Positions 39,301-51,214 of a stretch of DNA of 64,000 nt are shown here, piece after piece. The DNA lies in NCBI GenBank assembly GCA_002811645.1, contig PDIP01000008.1, forward strand, positions 23,403 through 87,402, written 5' to 3'. The stretch comes from Corallochytrium limacisporum (taxonomy: Eukaryota; Opisthokonta). The notes beneath the pieces are model-generated. The model saw nothing but the letters and a program-made list of their open reading frames with translations. It ran no database searches and was not told where the DNA came from. The position numbers and the translations under genes are program-made. Positions within the stretch are counted from its first letter, which is position 1. Each line of letters opens with the position of its first letter.

Positions 39301-41229
39301 TTGGTCGTCCGTAACCTCGCGACTCAGACGCTTCTGTTCTTTACTCATGTTCTGCCCGTGAGCATAGGCAGTACGTGCCAATTGAAGTCGAGCTGTTCGG
39401 GCTTGCCTGTTTGAACCGTTGCAGTGATTCTTTATGACTTTTTGGGTGAAGACAACATCCGTACCACCCGGAAGACGACCCTCCTCTTCCAGCATGGCAA
39501 AGATTCCACTCACCGGAGTCTCTAGAATGGCAATGAGGTCGTCATTGCGCTCGTAGGAAATTCCCCGGTAGGCTAGGCCTTCACTTTGATACAATTTCTC
39601 TTCTTCCAGGAGTACCACATCGTTGTAGAAGGCCTGAAGCTTTTCGTTGGAGTAGTTGATACAGAGCTGCTCGAAACTGTTTTGTAGGAACGATTCAAAG
39701 CCAGCAACATCGAGAATCCCGATATAACAGTCGCCCGCAGTGTTGTTTTTGGTCAGATCCATTGTGCTCCCGGCACAAAGCTGGTTGACTTCGCTGAGAA
39801 TCCAATCAAAGAGTGCAGTGTATAGACTTTTGGCCAGATTATCCCTCATTGCCTGGGCCTCCCCGATCTTCAGGTTCTTGGTGATGGTCTCGCCACTACG
39901 CTTGATCTCCTTGTGACAAAGGGCCTTGATAATGTCTTGATCTGTCAATTCAAGCCATCCAGCCAAGCGGCTTACGATCGGCTTGCAGTCGTTCAAGGGC
40001 AAAGTGCGATTGGATGAATTGGTGGTGAACTTGATGTTACCCAGATGCAAAATTAGCGCAATCAGACGGAAGATGCAGGTGGCATCGTTATCACTAATGC
40101 CAGCACCTTTCATAGACTCAATGGTACATTGCAGCATGGCCTTGTCGTTCCTTTCCTTGATATCCCATTCACCGACACCGTAGTTGAGGTACGCATAGTC
40201 CTCGACCTTAGTGAGTCCCAGCATTTCCCGCAGGCCGCCCCCGGCACCGCAGACGAGCTCGTAGAAAATGTGGTAGTTACGGTCAGTTTCAGGGGGGTTA
40301 GTGACACGACTCTTCTCTAGCAGGTAGTGGTTGATTCTGGCGCCGGCCATGTGCTTGTGTGTCTTGGCGTCGAAACGAAGCTCGACAAATTTGCCAAAGC
40401 GACTAGAATTGTGATTACGGACAGTCTTGGCGTTGCCGAAGGCCTCTATGAAAGGGTTGGCAGCTAGAATGCGTTGCTCAATCATTGCAGTTATGTCGCC
40501 CAAGCTGCCATTGTGTCCATCGTGTCCCACCATCGCAAGGTAGCGTATCAGGAATTTTGTGTTCTCCGTCTTTCCAGATCCGGACTCGCCGCCTACGAGG
40601 ATGCTTTGGCTTTTCCCGGATCGCAAACTGCGCAGCGTCTTGTCTGCCATTCCAAAAATGTGCGGCTCTACGGCGCCCAAACTCTTACCCTTGTACTCCT
40701 TTACCGTGTTTGGTCCATAAATATCAAGTTGCTGGCACGGATTGACCGCAACAAGGATATGACTTACTAGGGTATAGTAGCGCTCTTTTCCAAACCGACA
40801 GCGCACGTTCTCTAGGACACTAACCTCTGAGAGTCCAGACATAGTACAACAGTCCCGATAGTGAGCGTTGGGGTCCCGAGCGAGATTGGAGGGGCAGGAG
40901 TGCACTGCTTTTGCAGGAAAAACTTCCTCCAATGACTCGGTGAGAAGATCCGGTACGCTACCGTCCGAATTGATCACGCACTGAGCAGTGATGAACTCAT
41001 CGGTCTCAGCCATGACCTGGGCAATACGGTAGGATCCCTCTGCTGCCCCCTTTCGATTGTCAGGAATGAAGGCGTAGCGGACTGTCTTCTTCATCATTAA
41101 ATTCTGGTGTGATTGGGAGGTATAGTCCTTGTCCTGTTTCACGGACCCTTGTTTTGTTGGAGATTGCTTTGCATTCCGCGCTTTCTCCTGCACAAGCTGC
41201 TGCTCATTCAAGAGGTCCCTCATACCCAC
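36345..41229 (-). CDS. Unconventional myosin heavy chain with UBA-like segment and novel tail (two exons)
   Basis: The first exon encodes a myosin motor: P-loop GESGSGKT at residues 214-221, switch I SSRFGKF, switch II DVAGFESF, then the relay and SH1 regions. About seven IQ motifs follow (residues about 900-1,130, e.g. IQACWHGHKIRK, VQKYWRGYHTR), each a calmodulin or light-chain site. A UBA-like segment comes next (ELRGMGLSEGPLQAVMQ), then an acidic linker. The open frame would stop at residue 1,436, but a 46-nt intron (36,944-36,989, GTGGGAGT to CATCAG) restores the frame into 199 further residues, giving about 1,612 residues. The tail has helical stretches and no coiled coil, FERM, MyTH4 or dilute domain that I recognise. 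The motor should use ATP to move on actin; class and cargo are unknown. The first ATG at 41,229 was taken, and one two codons later is equally possible. Confidence 0.88.
36944..36989 (-). other. Predicted 46-nt intron in the myosin gene
   Basis: On the minus strand the donor is G|GTGGGAGT and the acceptor CTCATCAG|T. Removing it joins codons TAT-G and TC to read Ser-Tyr-Val-Leu-Cys, and moves translation into the long downstream frame. The alternative is a sequencing frameshift or two separate genes. Confidence 0.55.
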
Positions 41230-43520
41230 ACGCTATAGTGACCGCCCAGAGTGGCGACCTTTGTGTTTGATGATTATGACCCTGGGTGATGTGGAAGCAA
41301 AGCTGTCTTCTGCTTACGCAAGATCATTCGCCCACTATGATGACTCAATGCCCCATTTTGATTACATTTTTGCTGGATAGTATATGCAATATTCCGAGCA
41401 CAAGATCTGTTCCAGATAAGAGTCACTTTCCGTTGGTTTGTTCCCAATACAGTCGAAGCAAAGGAGGATTAAAGTGGTTATCTAACGGATGTAAATTAGA
41501 GTTAATTTTGCAATCGTCGAGCACCGGGAAGATCATCTTCAAATAGTAAGCGACCAATTCATACTGTGGCTCGAGGTTTATCTATGACAGCTTTCACACT
41601 TGGACACCAACTTTCTACCTAGGTATTCCATGTGTATGAGAGTAGGACTGGTAGGATACAAAGAATCAATGCTGAGGGTTGGTATTGTCCATTCTCAATA
41701 TGATCAGTGACGTTTGTGCAATTGGAAGGCGAGAATACGAACTCCACAAGGTCCTCGGTGCTACTCCTTTCCCCTCACGATTCTAGGGCAGTACGCGTGC
41801 TCACGCACTTGGTGTGTGGATCTTTCCTCAGTTCATTGAGCAAAAATGTAGTGGGTCTGTCGAATAGATCTTAGGATGGTCATTGAAGCTTGACGGCTGG
41901 ACTGCGAAAAAGCAAGGTGTTGCAAGGAGGGTGGAAGCGCGGAGCAGCAACGGCCGGCTACCTCTATCAGCGCTTTCAGAAGAGATGGATAGTGCCACAA
42001 AATCGTAGATTGTAGACGTGAGGTATTTCCTTCCTACATCATAGTATACATCTCAGCTACTAAGCATTTGGGCTTTTGTGGGAGATTGTTGACAGCCAGG
42101 TGATGGCAAGATGAAGGGTTACGTGGATGATCAAGTACTCGTTTCGCCTTGCCTCCCTGTGCTACCCTTCGGTGCAGTTGCACCGCGGGGCTCCGTGGAG
42201 ACGGCGCCGGTTTCCATAATGAATGTACAGTGGAGAACCCACACTGCCCTGTCCACTGTGGAGGTCCATGCAGTGGGCAGTAAACCTGCTGCACCCGCCG
42301 CTCCTACAGACATGCGGGCACGCAATCTCGCGTACATCTCTCTATACATACATTCTAAAATTCGCTACCGTAGACAGGTTGACATGTCGTAGACGGGTTG
42401 ATATGCTCTAGATCGCGATATTCAGCCCTGTGGTCGCTATAGTCAGCCCTGTGGCTTTTAGTTTTAGCACTGTGGGTTGTCCTGGTGTGAGGTAGCGGCG
42501 TGCAGCACCCGTCACCATCCAGGAGCACACATACATCGGAACATGAAGTGAAGGGGATTCATGACTCGTTGAATAAAAACTCAAGGAAAGAAACTCTCAG
42601 AGCATTTGCAGTCTCTAAGACTGCTTCCCGCCGTTCATCTTCAGGGAGGTGTGTGTGTTGGTGTTCACGTCAACCTAGGCGCTGCTGTTCTCTTTTATTG
42701 GCCACGCCGCATTTTCGGGTCCCCTAAGGGTCACCATCGATTCCACCGCGAGGTCTCGAAACGCCTTCCCCCCCCCCCCAGCGGGCCTTAGTTTTTCAAC
42801 CACATTACCCAAGTTGCAAACACTGCAAAATTAGCACTCTGTTCTTTCCCCGGTGGCCTTCCCCCCCTTTTTACCCGTGGAGGATTGCAGGGTCAGTTGC
42901 CATGGAGGGGTCCTTGTACGGAGGTCGGAGGGTTTGTGAATTGGAATCGAAGTGAATTGGAAGGGCATATCTCATGACTTCGTCCGCCGCGAGGAGTAGA
43001 TCCCCTTTTGTTGTCTGCGAGCTATTGTCCTGAACCGAATAGTGAGATATGCACATGCACGTGAATGACCTTGGCGAGTCGTTCAGTCTGCACTATCGCA
43101 GAAGAGGGTTTCTGTAGACGTGCGCGCGCTATGGCTCTTGTGACTTTCAGGCATGCCACAGAGATCCCTTGCAGGTTGCGCCTCTTAGTATTGTGCATGT
43201 TAGCGTGCACTTTCGAAACAGCTTTTACGGCAAACGCATCATTCACCTCAAACATAAAATTTAAAATAGTCCGTATAAGTACGCGAACCACAGTTCACGG
43301 AGGACAAGGGCTAAGAAAACGTTGGATACAAGTTTACGTCGTTTCTAATATTCTAAGGATCTATGAAGGTGAGTGGGGTTGGATTTGGGTAGATGGAAAG
43401 AACCATGGCTAGAACTCCATGGCCCGTCATCCCAAAACCAGGCGTTAGCGGCCTGGTTTACCGTGTACCCGTTCCCGCAATTGCAATTTGGCAGCCAGTC
43501 CCTTTGCAGTTTTCGTTCAT
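41230..43520. other. Intergenic region upstream of myosin and downstream of EB1
   Basis: About 2.3 kb with no supported gene. It includes a 12-base C run (42,768-42,779) and two adjacent short tandem duplications near 42,369-42,454. The myosin promoter must lie at its left end. Confidence 0.5.
42369..42454. repeat. Two adjacent imperfect tandem duplications
   Basis: An 18-base unit beginning CGTAGAC occurs at 42,369 and 42,388 with two mismatches. A 12-base unit, TCAGCCCTGTGG, occurs exactly at 42,422 and 42,443. Two independent duplications side by side suggest replication slippage or a clustered binding site. Confidence 0.5.
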
Positions 43521-44303
43521 TTACTCTGCAACAGCAGCAGCACCTTCAGCTCCCTCTTCAGTTTCCGGGATCTCAAAGCCATCCTCGGTTTCGTACAGAA
43601 TCTGAAGGATCTCCTGCACAATGTGGTTACCTTCCAATTCTGGACTCTGGGCAAGGATCTCGATCTTACGCAACTTGCCAAAGTAGAAATCACGCTCTTT
43701 CTCCAGGCCTTCGACAGTGATCTGCATCTCCGACATCTGGTTGGTCATTTCCGCAAGCTGAGCCTCAGCCATGCCATTGTTCGATCGAGAGGAGGCACCG
43801 GAGCCAGTCTTGCGAACACCTGGCCCGGACCGTGCATTGCCGCGAGACGCACCCTGTCTGGAACGATTCACGCTGGAGTTGGAACTGGAACCGAAGGGGG
43901 CCTTTTGAGGGGTACATTCACCCTCTGTGCCATAGTTGACCTCCCAAAATTTCCGGAACCACTGCAGAAATTCCAAGTTATCCTGGAACTTCTTCTTCAC
44001 AAGTCGCTCGATGGCGACGTCCTTGTCGACTTTCTGCTTCATGAGACCAGTTTGGAAGAGTTTAAAGTTGTTGATAAAGTCAATCTCGCTCTTAGCATCC
44101 ATCTTCACGCGCTTCATAGGAACCGTACCCGGAAACATGATCTCCAGCATCTGACAGTAGGCAGCTCCGCTCGCCAGATCTTCCACCTTGCCATAGTTTC
44201 CACCGACTGTGTTGTTAATCCACGCAAGAAGCTCGTGACGCGACATGGTCACCGAGACATTTTGCGTGGTGTAGACATTTTGGGCCATTACTGCGGTCGG
44301 CAT
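43521..44303 (-). CDS. EB1: EB1-family microtubule plus-end-tracking protein
   Basis: Protein of 260 residues, the usual EB1/Bim1/Mal3 size. The calponin-homology domain spans about residues 20-122 with the EB1-specific features SRHELLAWIN, KVEDLASGAAYCQ and FQDNLEFLQWFRKFW. A Ser/Arg/Gly-rich basic linker (about 135-175) follows, then a coiled-coil EB homology region (about 185-240) and an acidic end. The C-terminus finishes in Ala-Glu and lacks the EEY/F motif that binds CAP-Gly proteins in animals. EB1 autonomously tracks growing microtubule ends and recruits partners through the EB homology cavity. In-frame ATGs also exist at residues 6 and 20; the first was used. An E2F-like site lies 384 bp upstream. 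Confidence 0.95.
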   Translation of the reverse strand: MPTAVMAQNVYTTQNVSVTMSRHELLAWINNTVGGNYGKVEDLASGAAYCQMLEIMFPGTVPMKRVKMDAKSEIDFINNFKLFQTGLMKQKVDKDVAIERLVKKKFQDNLEFLQWFRKFWEVNYGTEGECTPQKAPFGSSSNSSVNRSRQGASRGNARSGPGVRKTGSGASSRSNNGMAEAQLAEMTNQMSEMQITVEGLEKERDFYFGKLRKIEILAQSPELEGNHIVQEILQILYETEDGFEIPETEEGAEGAAAVAE

Positions 44304-45379
44304 GGTTACTCTTTATTTCGTACCCTGAAGGAATAAGTATCCAGGTATTTGAACCTAGATGAACTTCCCGGCAAAAAAAAAACAGAAAATAGAAATCCAA
44401 GTTAAGGAACTAGAGAACCATATAAACACCGATGCAGCTGTGCAGTGTGTGGTAGCTTAAATACCGAACCCTTTGTGAGAATTGTCACGGCTATTTCGCA
44501 CTCCTCAACACCGACACATCTCTTCACAAATGAACTCTTTGAAACGGTCACAGCAGAAGCCGTTCCTAAACGACCTCTTCGTACAGTATACAATAGCCAG
44601 TGCCAGCTGCCAAGAGGGCGTCCGTCAGTGGCAGACCCGACAGGGGTCACCTTTTCTATACTGAATGGCCCGGCCACGGGAAATACGCGCCAAAAAACCA
44701 TTTCGCCGTCCTGACACCCTCCCACCCGTACTCACCCACTCCACTACTAAAATACTGGAGAGTTCGCGCTCTCACTATCGCGCAACACCCAGCGAACCAA
44801 CCAAAACCCGCGGGGTGGTGGCTGTAGATGTCCTGACGGTATAGTCAATGAACCAAGTGGAACTCCGCATTGGGTGTGAAGGAACGCGGGTTGCCGCGAT
44901 AAGACCTGAAGACGGGTCCGGGACCGTAGGCGAAGACTGCAAGCTGGTTCACGGGCTCCACACTTTGGGCACTGATGAAGGAAACCTGTTGGTGAATGCC
45001 AGTATGTACATGTATATTTTCATGTTGAGACACCGGCCAAGTACCGTTATCAATTCGACGCAGCACGTAACATGTGTCACACTCATCGTCTCCCAGAGAT
45101 GATCATCCTTTCCCCGGAAGGAGAAAACCTTTCGGCCTCCTTTTCCATCGTTCCGAGAAATCCATGGCAGAAGTGGAGATCGCTTATCTCTGCAATGTGT
45201 GCACACCCACCACTGACCCACTTCAGACAGCAAAATTACAACAAACGTAGTGGGCACTCTAAGGATAGGCACCTGATCTTGACGACATAAAAATAGCATA
45301 CACATTTAATTACATTTAGACAGATGCTCAAGGGTTGTCTTTAGTGATCGGTGTCCTTGACGTTCCATGCCGGTTTCCA
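44304..45379. other. Intergenic region between EB1 and the GLYAT-like gene
   Basis: About 1.1 kb. Apart from the E2F-like motif nothing is recognised. Open frames are short and lack protein character. Confidence 0.5.
44687..44697. promoter_or_regulatory. E2F-like site upstream of EB1
   Basis: GCGCCAAAAAA, which on the minus strand reads TTTTTTGGCGC, matches the E2F core and lies 384 bp upstream of the EB1 ATG. Confidence 0.3.
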
Positions 45380-46273
45380 TCACGCGCCTGCTGGCCTCAT
45401 TGTCCACCATCCATGTACATCATTCTGTTTGGTGTATCCGAGTTTGGAGAAGAGACCTTCAGATGCTGCATTCCCATCCACAATGTAGCAGAATGGTACC
45501 ACTCCAAGGTCCATCATCGCCTTCATGGTGTATTGGATGGCGATGGCAGCGTATCCTTTGCGACGGTGCTCCGACAAACACTTCACCATGCCCAGTGCAT
45601 AATATGGCATGCAGATACACCATGCAACCGGAGACTCTGTATCATTTTCTGATAGAAATACGCCAAAAGCTGGAAAAGTGCTCAGGATGTCATGCACAAA
45701 TTGTGCTGTCTGTTGGGATCCGAATTCCCATAACCTGTTTACCAGAGGTGCGTGGATTGGTCGCAACCGCATGACGTACACCCCTGCCGGCAGGGGCGGT
45801 AGTTCGAGGGTCTCTTTAGGGTAATACCAACAGCTGCATGCATTTTCGAGCACAAGGTGCATACCAAAGTGGTTTTCAGCTCCCATTTCCCAAACAGGTA
45901 TGTGGCCAAGAAGGTAGCCACCGAGTAGGTACGTCTTACCCTTTTCCGGGACTGTTTTGAACTCATTCCACGGAATGACCGTGTCTACGGGTAGCGAATC
46001 GATAGCCGGATGTAACGCAAAGCTTAGATGTGGATTCATTTTATCAGCGCCGTTGGTCTCAACATCCTGTCCGAGCAGTTCCCGGCTGCTGGCAACGTAG
46101 GCGGTGACGTTGCCGTCCATTATCTCACACCGGTACACATACCACGGCCACTTGCCGGTAGCCGTAGCTCTCACGATTCCATTTAGCTTCGCATACCTAA
46201 GATTGAACTTTCTAGATTCCAACTGCCCCAAAAGGACCGCAAGCGCCTCTGTGTCTAATCTCTCCCAAGGCAT
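45380..46273 (-). CDS. Glycine N-acyltransferase-like protein (GNAT fold)
   Basis: Protein of 297 residues, almost exactly the length of human GLYAT (296). The N-terminal half has the GLYAT-type GKWPW segment. The C-terminal half aligns with the acyltransferase domain: a segment with HAPLVNRLWEFG, a strand with TESPVAWCICMPYYALGMV, the acetyl/acyl-CoA loop EHRRKGYAAIAI, and a last strand near NAASEGLFSKLGY. The fold transfers an acyl group from acyl-CoA to an amine. In animals GLYAT conjugates glycine to benzoyl-CoA in mitochondria. Whether glycine is the acceptor here cannot be seen, and no obvious mitochondrial presequence is present. GLYAT proteins are best known from animals, so the occurrence is useful for placing the organism. 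Confidence 0.82.
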   Translation of the reverse strand: MPWERLDTEALAVLLGQLESRKFNLRYAKLNGIVRATATGKWPWYVYRCEIMDGNVTAYVASSRELLGQDVETNGADKMNPHLSFALHPAIDSLPVDTVIPWNEFKTVPEKGKTYLLGGYLLGHIPVWEMGAENHFGMHLVLENACSCWYYPKETLELPPLPAGVYVMRLRPIHAPLVNRLWEFGSQQTAQFVHDILSTFPAFGVFLSENDTESPVAWCICMPYYALGMVKCLSEHRRKGYAAIAIQYTMKAMMDLGVVPFCYIVDGNAASEGLFSKLGYTKQNDVHGWWTMRPAGA

Positions 46274-48496
46274 TTTGGAGGAGATGCAGCAGGTCTACTC
46301 CTTACTGTCGCGCCCTGCACAGGCAAACCCTTCTAGGAGGCCGGTACCGTCGCCTAGGGCATGATTTTGCTGTCCATGGAAGCAGCTCAATCGATTGAGC
46401 GCGTCCTTACAACCTAAATTCGCTGTACCTTGCTCTAAGTACCTTAAACCGCATGCGATCCCGTCCTGACGTATTCTTTCCCCGACACCATCCCAACCAA
46501 CGGTGGCGGTGTCGGGTGTCACTTCGTGAGACCCGGCCTGCACCGCGCCCCGTACCCCACCACGGTATGCGCACAAACTGTGTTGGTAAATGGACTCCCG
46601 ATCCGAGCGGGGTGTGTGGACTAGGGTCGGACATCACAATTGAATTTACTTGCCTTACAACTGCCAGCATATCTTCGCAGCGGGTTGAGCAACCATGAAA
46701 GTTTGCACAGCTTGGTCCTGCCGTCTAAGGTACTGGTTCATGCGAGGAACATGTACCAGCTGGAGGCACCGCATTGCCCATACCCTGTCAGCCACACAAC
46801 ATGCGAAATCGCAGCCTTACTAGTCCCCAAACTCTCCCAATAGTAGTCAGGCCTCTTGCCCAGTCTGTTGGATCTGTCAATGGCTACCGCCCCTATGGCA
46901 CGCTGATAGAAAGACTAGGGCTCTTCGTTCACCCAGTGCGATGGTGAGGCATCCACCGAGATCATCCATACTATGTTCATGAGCATCTAAGAGAGCATTT
47001 TGATTAGGGGGCGGACATCAAATTGTGCTGCATACGGTTGTTTTCTCGCCATTGAGATCGTCGTCATGGCCTGGTTTGGGCCTCACGTGGCCAGTAAAGG
47101 GAATGCTGGACACTTGCGCCTGTCCATTGTGCGCTCACATCTCCCGCAACGCACCGGCCGGGCGTCGAATCTGGACTCATTCTCCATGTCTACACTGTTC
47201 AGATCCTTTCCATCGTTTCGCTTCGCAGGAGGGAAGAAGAGGGGGGGCGGGAAGCCGCCCACCAGGAAGGGAAGGAGGGGAGGCGAAGGCCAGGCCTACA
47301 TAGAATTGAACGTCATTGCGATGCGCCGCTTTTGCTTGTGGCTGCCTGCTCTGCTCTTCCTGCGACTGCGCGCTTCCTACCCCCCTCCACCTGGTTGGAA
47401 TCTCTCCACTGAAGACTAACCTGGGGAAACCAGAAAAAAAAAAGAAAGAGACGGTGGGCGGTTCAAAGGTGTCACCCTTGCAAACAGTACGAAGAGCTAT
47501 TCCAGAAGCAAACTCTCAAAACGCGGCCCCCCTTCTGCTCATCGAAAAGCCTGCAGCAGAGTGGTGGGCCAGCTCGAGGAGAACTCGACGTTCCCCACAA
47601 AAGAACCTGCCTCCACAGAGCAGAGCAAGTTCCTGTACTGCTACTCAACCTCCGTGAGGTGTAAGCGGGAGATGATGCAAGTTCATTAATTTTCAAGTTC
47701 ATTATTAGCGAGCAATGGCGCATGACTCTTTCGAATGGAGAAGTGTTGTTTTATTCGCAAGCCAGAGGTGCCTGACTGTCGCGGCGCCCGTTTCTCTTTT
47801 TTTCACGAAATAATATTAAGGGAACTTCGATTTGTGCTGTGGACAAAATTGAAAAAAAAAGTTACAGGAACCGACCCACAATCGTGGCGGCCAAGTTAAT
47901 ATCCAATATCCCCCATACACTGTTTCAGGAAACGAAATGGCGCCTGAAGGGAAGGTCGCAGTGGCAAACGTCCTCCATTCAGCCACTGGCCCTCACGGGC
48001 AGCGAGAGGCTGCCGCACTGAACCGTTTCCCCGTTCGCTACCACAAAGGAGGACCCTTGCTCCTCCTCCTTGCTCGCTCACTCTCCCTTTCAGAGTGATA
48101 AACGTAGCGCATGTTCATCCTACAGTGAACCTGCCTTGGCCTGGTGGAATTCCACGCAGGTACCGGCTAGCAGACGATCCAAACGAGTACGATTTCCAAC
48201 GCTTCACCACTTTCGGATATCGACAGTTGGAAAAAACCTCAATACATTAAATATAAAGGATAGGACAGTAAGAAACAACAAGACCTAACCGTACCGAGAA
48301 TTGGAGTACGAATTCGTTATTGCTCATGTATTAGGAAACTCAGCTTAGGGTTTGAATTTCTCATATATTTACCATTTAAAACAGGACTGATGAAATTCAA
48401 TGTCTGACAAAATGATCATGAGAGCACCTGAGCTGCACAGGTGAGTCACAATCCACCACCCTTCTTTACTGAGAATTACTCATTCCTATATTGACA

Positions 48497-48514
48497 GTAC
48501 GATCGGTACGATCG
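48497..48514. promoter_or_regulatory. Tandem GTACGATCG repeat, also a GTAC-N5-GTAC element
   Basis: The 9-mer GTACGATCG occurs twice in a row and is followed by TA. Each copy contains the palindrome CGATCG, and the GTAC cores have the same 5-base spacing as at 1,207, 14,371, 14,964 and 15,686. Confidence 0.3.
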
Positions 48515-51192
48515 TATTTTCCCTCTGTACCTGTGCTGCCTCTGCGGGAGTTGAACAGGCTTAGAACGGGAACATATTAAAGGAAAAAGAAAAGAAAAAT
48601 GAATCGAATAATGGTGCAGTAAGCATGTCCAATACATTACAGAGTCATGCGAACCACCGAGAAATACTGCCGGCGGGGAATAGTGTGTACCCAGACGAAG
48701 GGAGCTCTGGGTATTCTCTGTTGATAGCGGGCCGCATCATTGCCTCGTATTGTTTGATCTGAAGTGGTAGCAGTTGGGCATAGCTACGATTTTGCCGGCA
48801 GTTCGTTCACCATACCTTATGCTCCCCCATACATCGAAAACGTGATGTGATCCACAGGAGGGGAGCGCCGGGGAGATGGGGGCGGGAGGGAGGAGGATGT
48901 TTAGCAGACTTGTGTAGCCAATGCAGATCTTTCTGCTACTGCCCAAGGGTCTCATGTCATCCTTCGAAAAGATGGGACCATCCCATTGCGGCCACTTAAC
49001 ACTGAACAGTTCAGTGGTAGTATTCTATAGTATTGCACTAAGGAAAAACTCGGAGCATCCAACACGTGTGACAAGTCCAAGCGGAGATTAGTAAGCTTCA
49101 TTAGTGACCAAGCTTCCAATGAGTACATATTTATGGACGATGGACTTGACTGGGTGTCCTTGGTACAACAAGACCAGGGAGAATGCACAATTTGTTGAAC
49201 GGACTTGTGATAATGTTGATCCAGTTTATGTCTGAGCATGTTGATCATAATGTGAAAAGGCAAATTTGGAAAGACTGGAAAACAGGAGAGAAACCTGATC
49301 ACTTGGGTCGCATACAAGGTCGTTCGAGGGATTTGGCAATGAGTAATGCCATAGAGAACATGAGAAGATCTAGAGACCCACACACAAATTGTTTTCCACG
49401 GCCAAATGCCTCGACCTGGTAGCAAACTTCTGCATAGTACAAGTGCATAGCATGAGAGACAGGAGAGAGTACACTATTAGTTAGTAATTGATGGACACAC
49501 GCAAGCAAACATTCCTAAATCACACTTGCTACTTGGGTTACTGCTACCAGTCGCTCGTCACATTTCTCATAGCACTACAGCGTGTATCCATTTTACGAAA
49601 GACTTTCCAGTTGATTTTCATGATGCACAAGACCACACACATTCACTCCTATCTTGATATCTTCTCCCATTTCATCTCAGGTCATTTCAGTTTTGATTAT
49701 ACTGATGAAATTCTTCGATAGTAATGCTCCTTTACGAATGTTTCGACCGCTCGCAGAAGTTCTAATTTATTCCTTTGGAGAAGCAGATCACTGACGAGAC
49801 AGACAGCGACCGACACGCCCACACAGATACACCGATGCGGGTGGAACCATGTAGCAAACATAGATGTGTGATGTGCAGAACAATAGTGCAAAGATACACA
49901 TCCCAGATAACCGCCGAGCAGACAGAGAGACACAAAATGAGCTGCCGATAGAGAAGACACACGAATCCAGCGACGTGCAGCGACAAGCCGCAGAGGAAGA
50001 AAAAACAGGCGCTAAAAATTAGCCAACCAGAGGTCTCGATGTCTGTGGAATATCAAAGTATGGTAGCTCAATGCCATTCATAAACACTAGTTTTTCGTGA
50101 TTGGAGATGGAGGAGACCTATACATACCAATTCTTCAAGGTGACGCCACGACAAAGTTGCTGACTCTGTTCACGGTGCGAACTAGATTCAGTGCGCCTTT
50201 ACCATTCTCCGCCAACCTTCATAAGTTGTAAACTGTCTGGCAACAATTGCAACAGAGTAATCGGCCCGGAGTAACCGGTCTGCCGGATCCAGAAACATGA
50301 TCCGTTTGAAAAATTGCTACCCATGCATCACTTGGTCACACCAAGAGTTCAACAAGGCAACGAGAGGTTTCTGTTTCATTCCACGTCTCGGGTACGGTAC
50401 AGCCGGTCCAATGGACCCATACATATTTTTCTTGCAGCACTGAAATTTGTTAATGTGCGCCAGTGTTTGATTCCCAATGCTTCAACTTTGTTTATTGCAC
50501 TCATCGGAGTGGGCGCCGCCCTCCCATTCACAAACATGTGAATCGCTGCATCATTGAGAACAAATGTTATCTGCGTGCGTGGAGTTTTGTTTTTTTGGCT
50601 TTGATCCATTACTAACATGGTTTGCTCTACTCCGCTTGAGCCCGGGGTTTCCACTGAAACATATATAGTATAATTTCAGTACAATAACATGACCGCAAGG
50701 CTACCTGGTGGTTTCTTGACTCAGAATTGCCACTGGGATCTTCCGGAACGGGTGTCGGGAAGAGATTACATACACACATTGTGGGCATTGGATGCAAGAA
50801 TTGTTGGTTTTTTCACTATCTCCCTTGTATGAATTTCAAGAAATCAAACCACATCGGTTTCGCAGGGATTTTAGACTGCCGCAGTGATGAAATGCAGGAT
50901 GGCACCTGGCAGTGTGTCTGTTTTCAATCCGTCGGCGTATTCAATACTTACACTACGTGCACTGGGCGCAACCACAGCAGACAAGGACTCACGTTGGAAC
51001 AAATTTTTCACCATTGTCCATTTGAACCCACTGGGTTTTTTTGATTGTCCCGCTCGTAGATCCCTTTTCCGAGGTTCCATTTGCCTAATCGGGAATAGAA
51101 TAGCTAATGTATTAAATATTTATCACGTACTATATTTCTTCGGAGCAGTATATTACCCTTTGCTTTCTGTTGTGGTTGGATTGACCAGACCG

Positions 51193-51214
51193 GGCCAGGG
51201 GTTTACCCCTGGCC
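51193..51214. repeat. 9-bp GC-rich hairpin with TTTA loop
   Basis: GGCCAGGGG and CCCCTGGCC pair perfectly around a four-base loop and are followed within a few bases by a T-rich run. The shape resembles an intrinsic terminator or a small RNA stem, but in a eukaryote no terminator role follows. Confidence 0.5.

Noticed and set aside
43488-44336. A 282-residue open frame on the + strand across EB1
   Set aside because: Antisense shadow; Leu/Val/His-rich with no family pattern.
47000-47419. A 139-residue open frame with hydrophobic ends
   Set aside because: The middle is Gly/Lys/Arg low complexity from purine-rich DNA, and no signal or domain is convincing.
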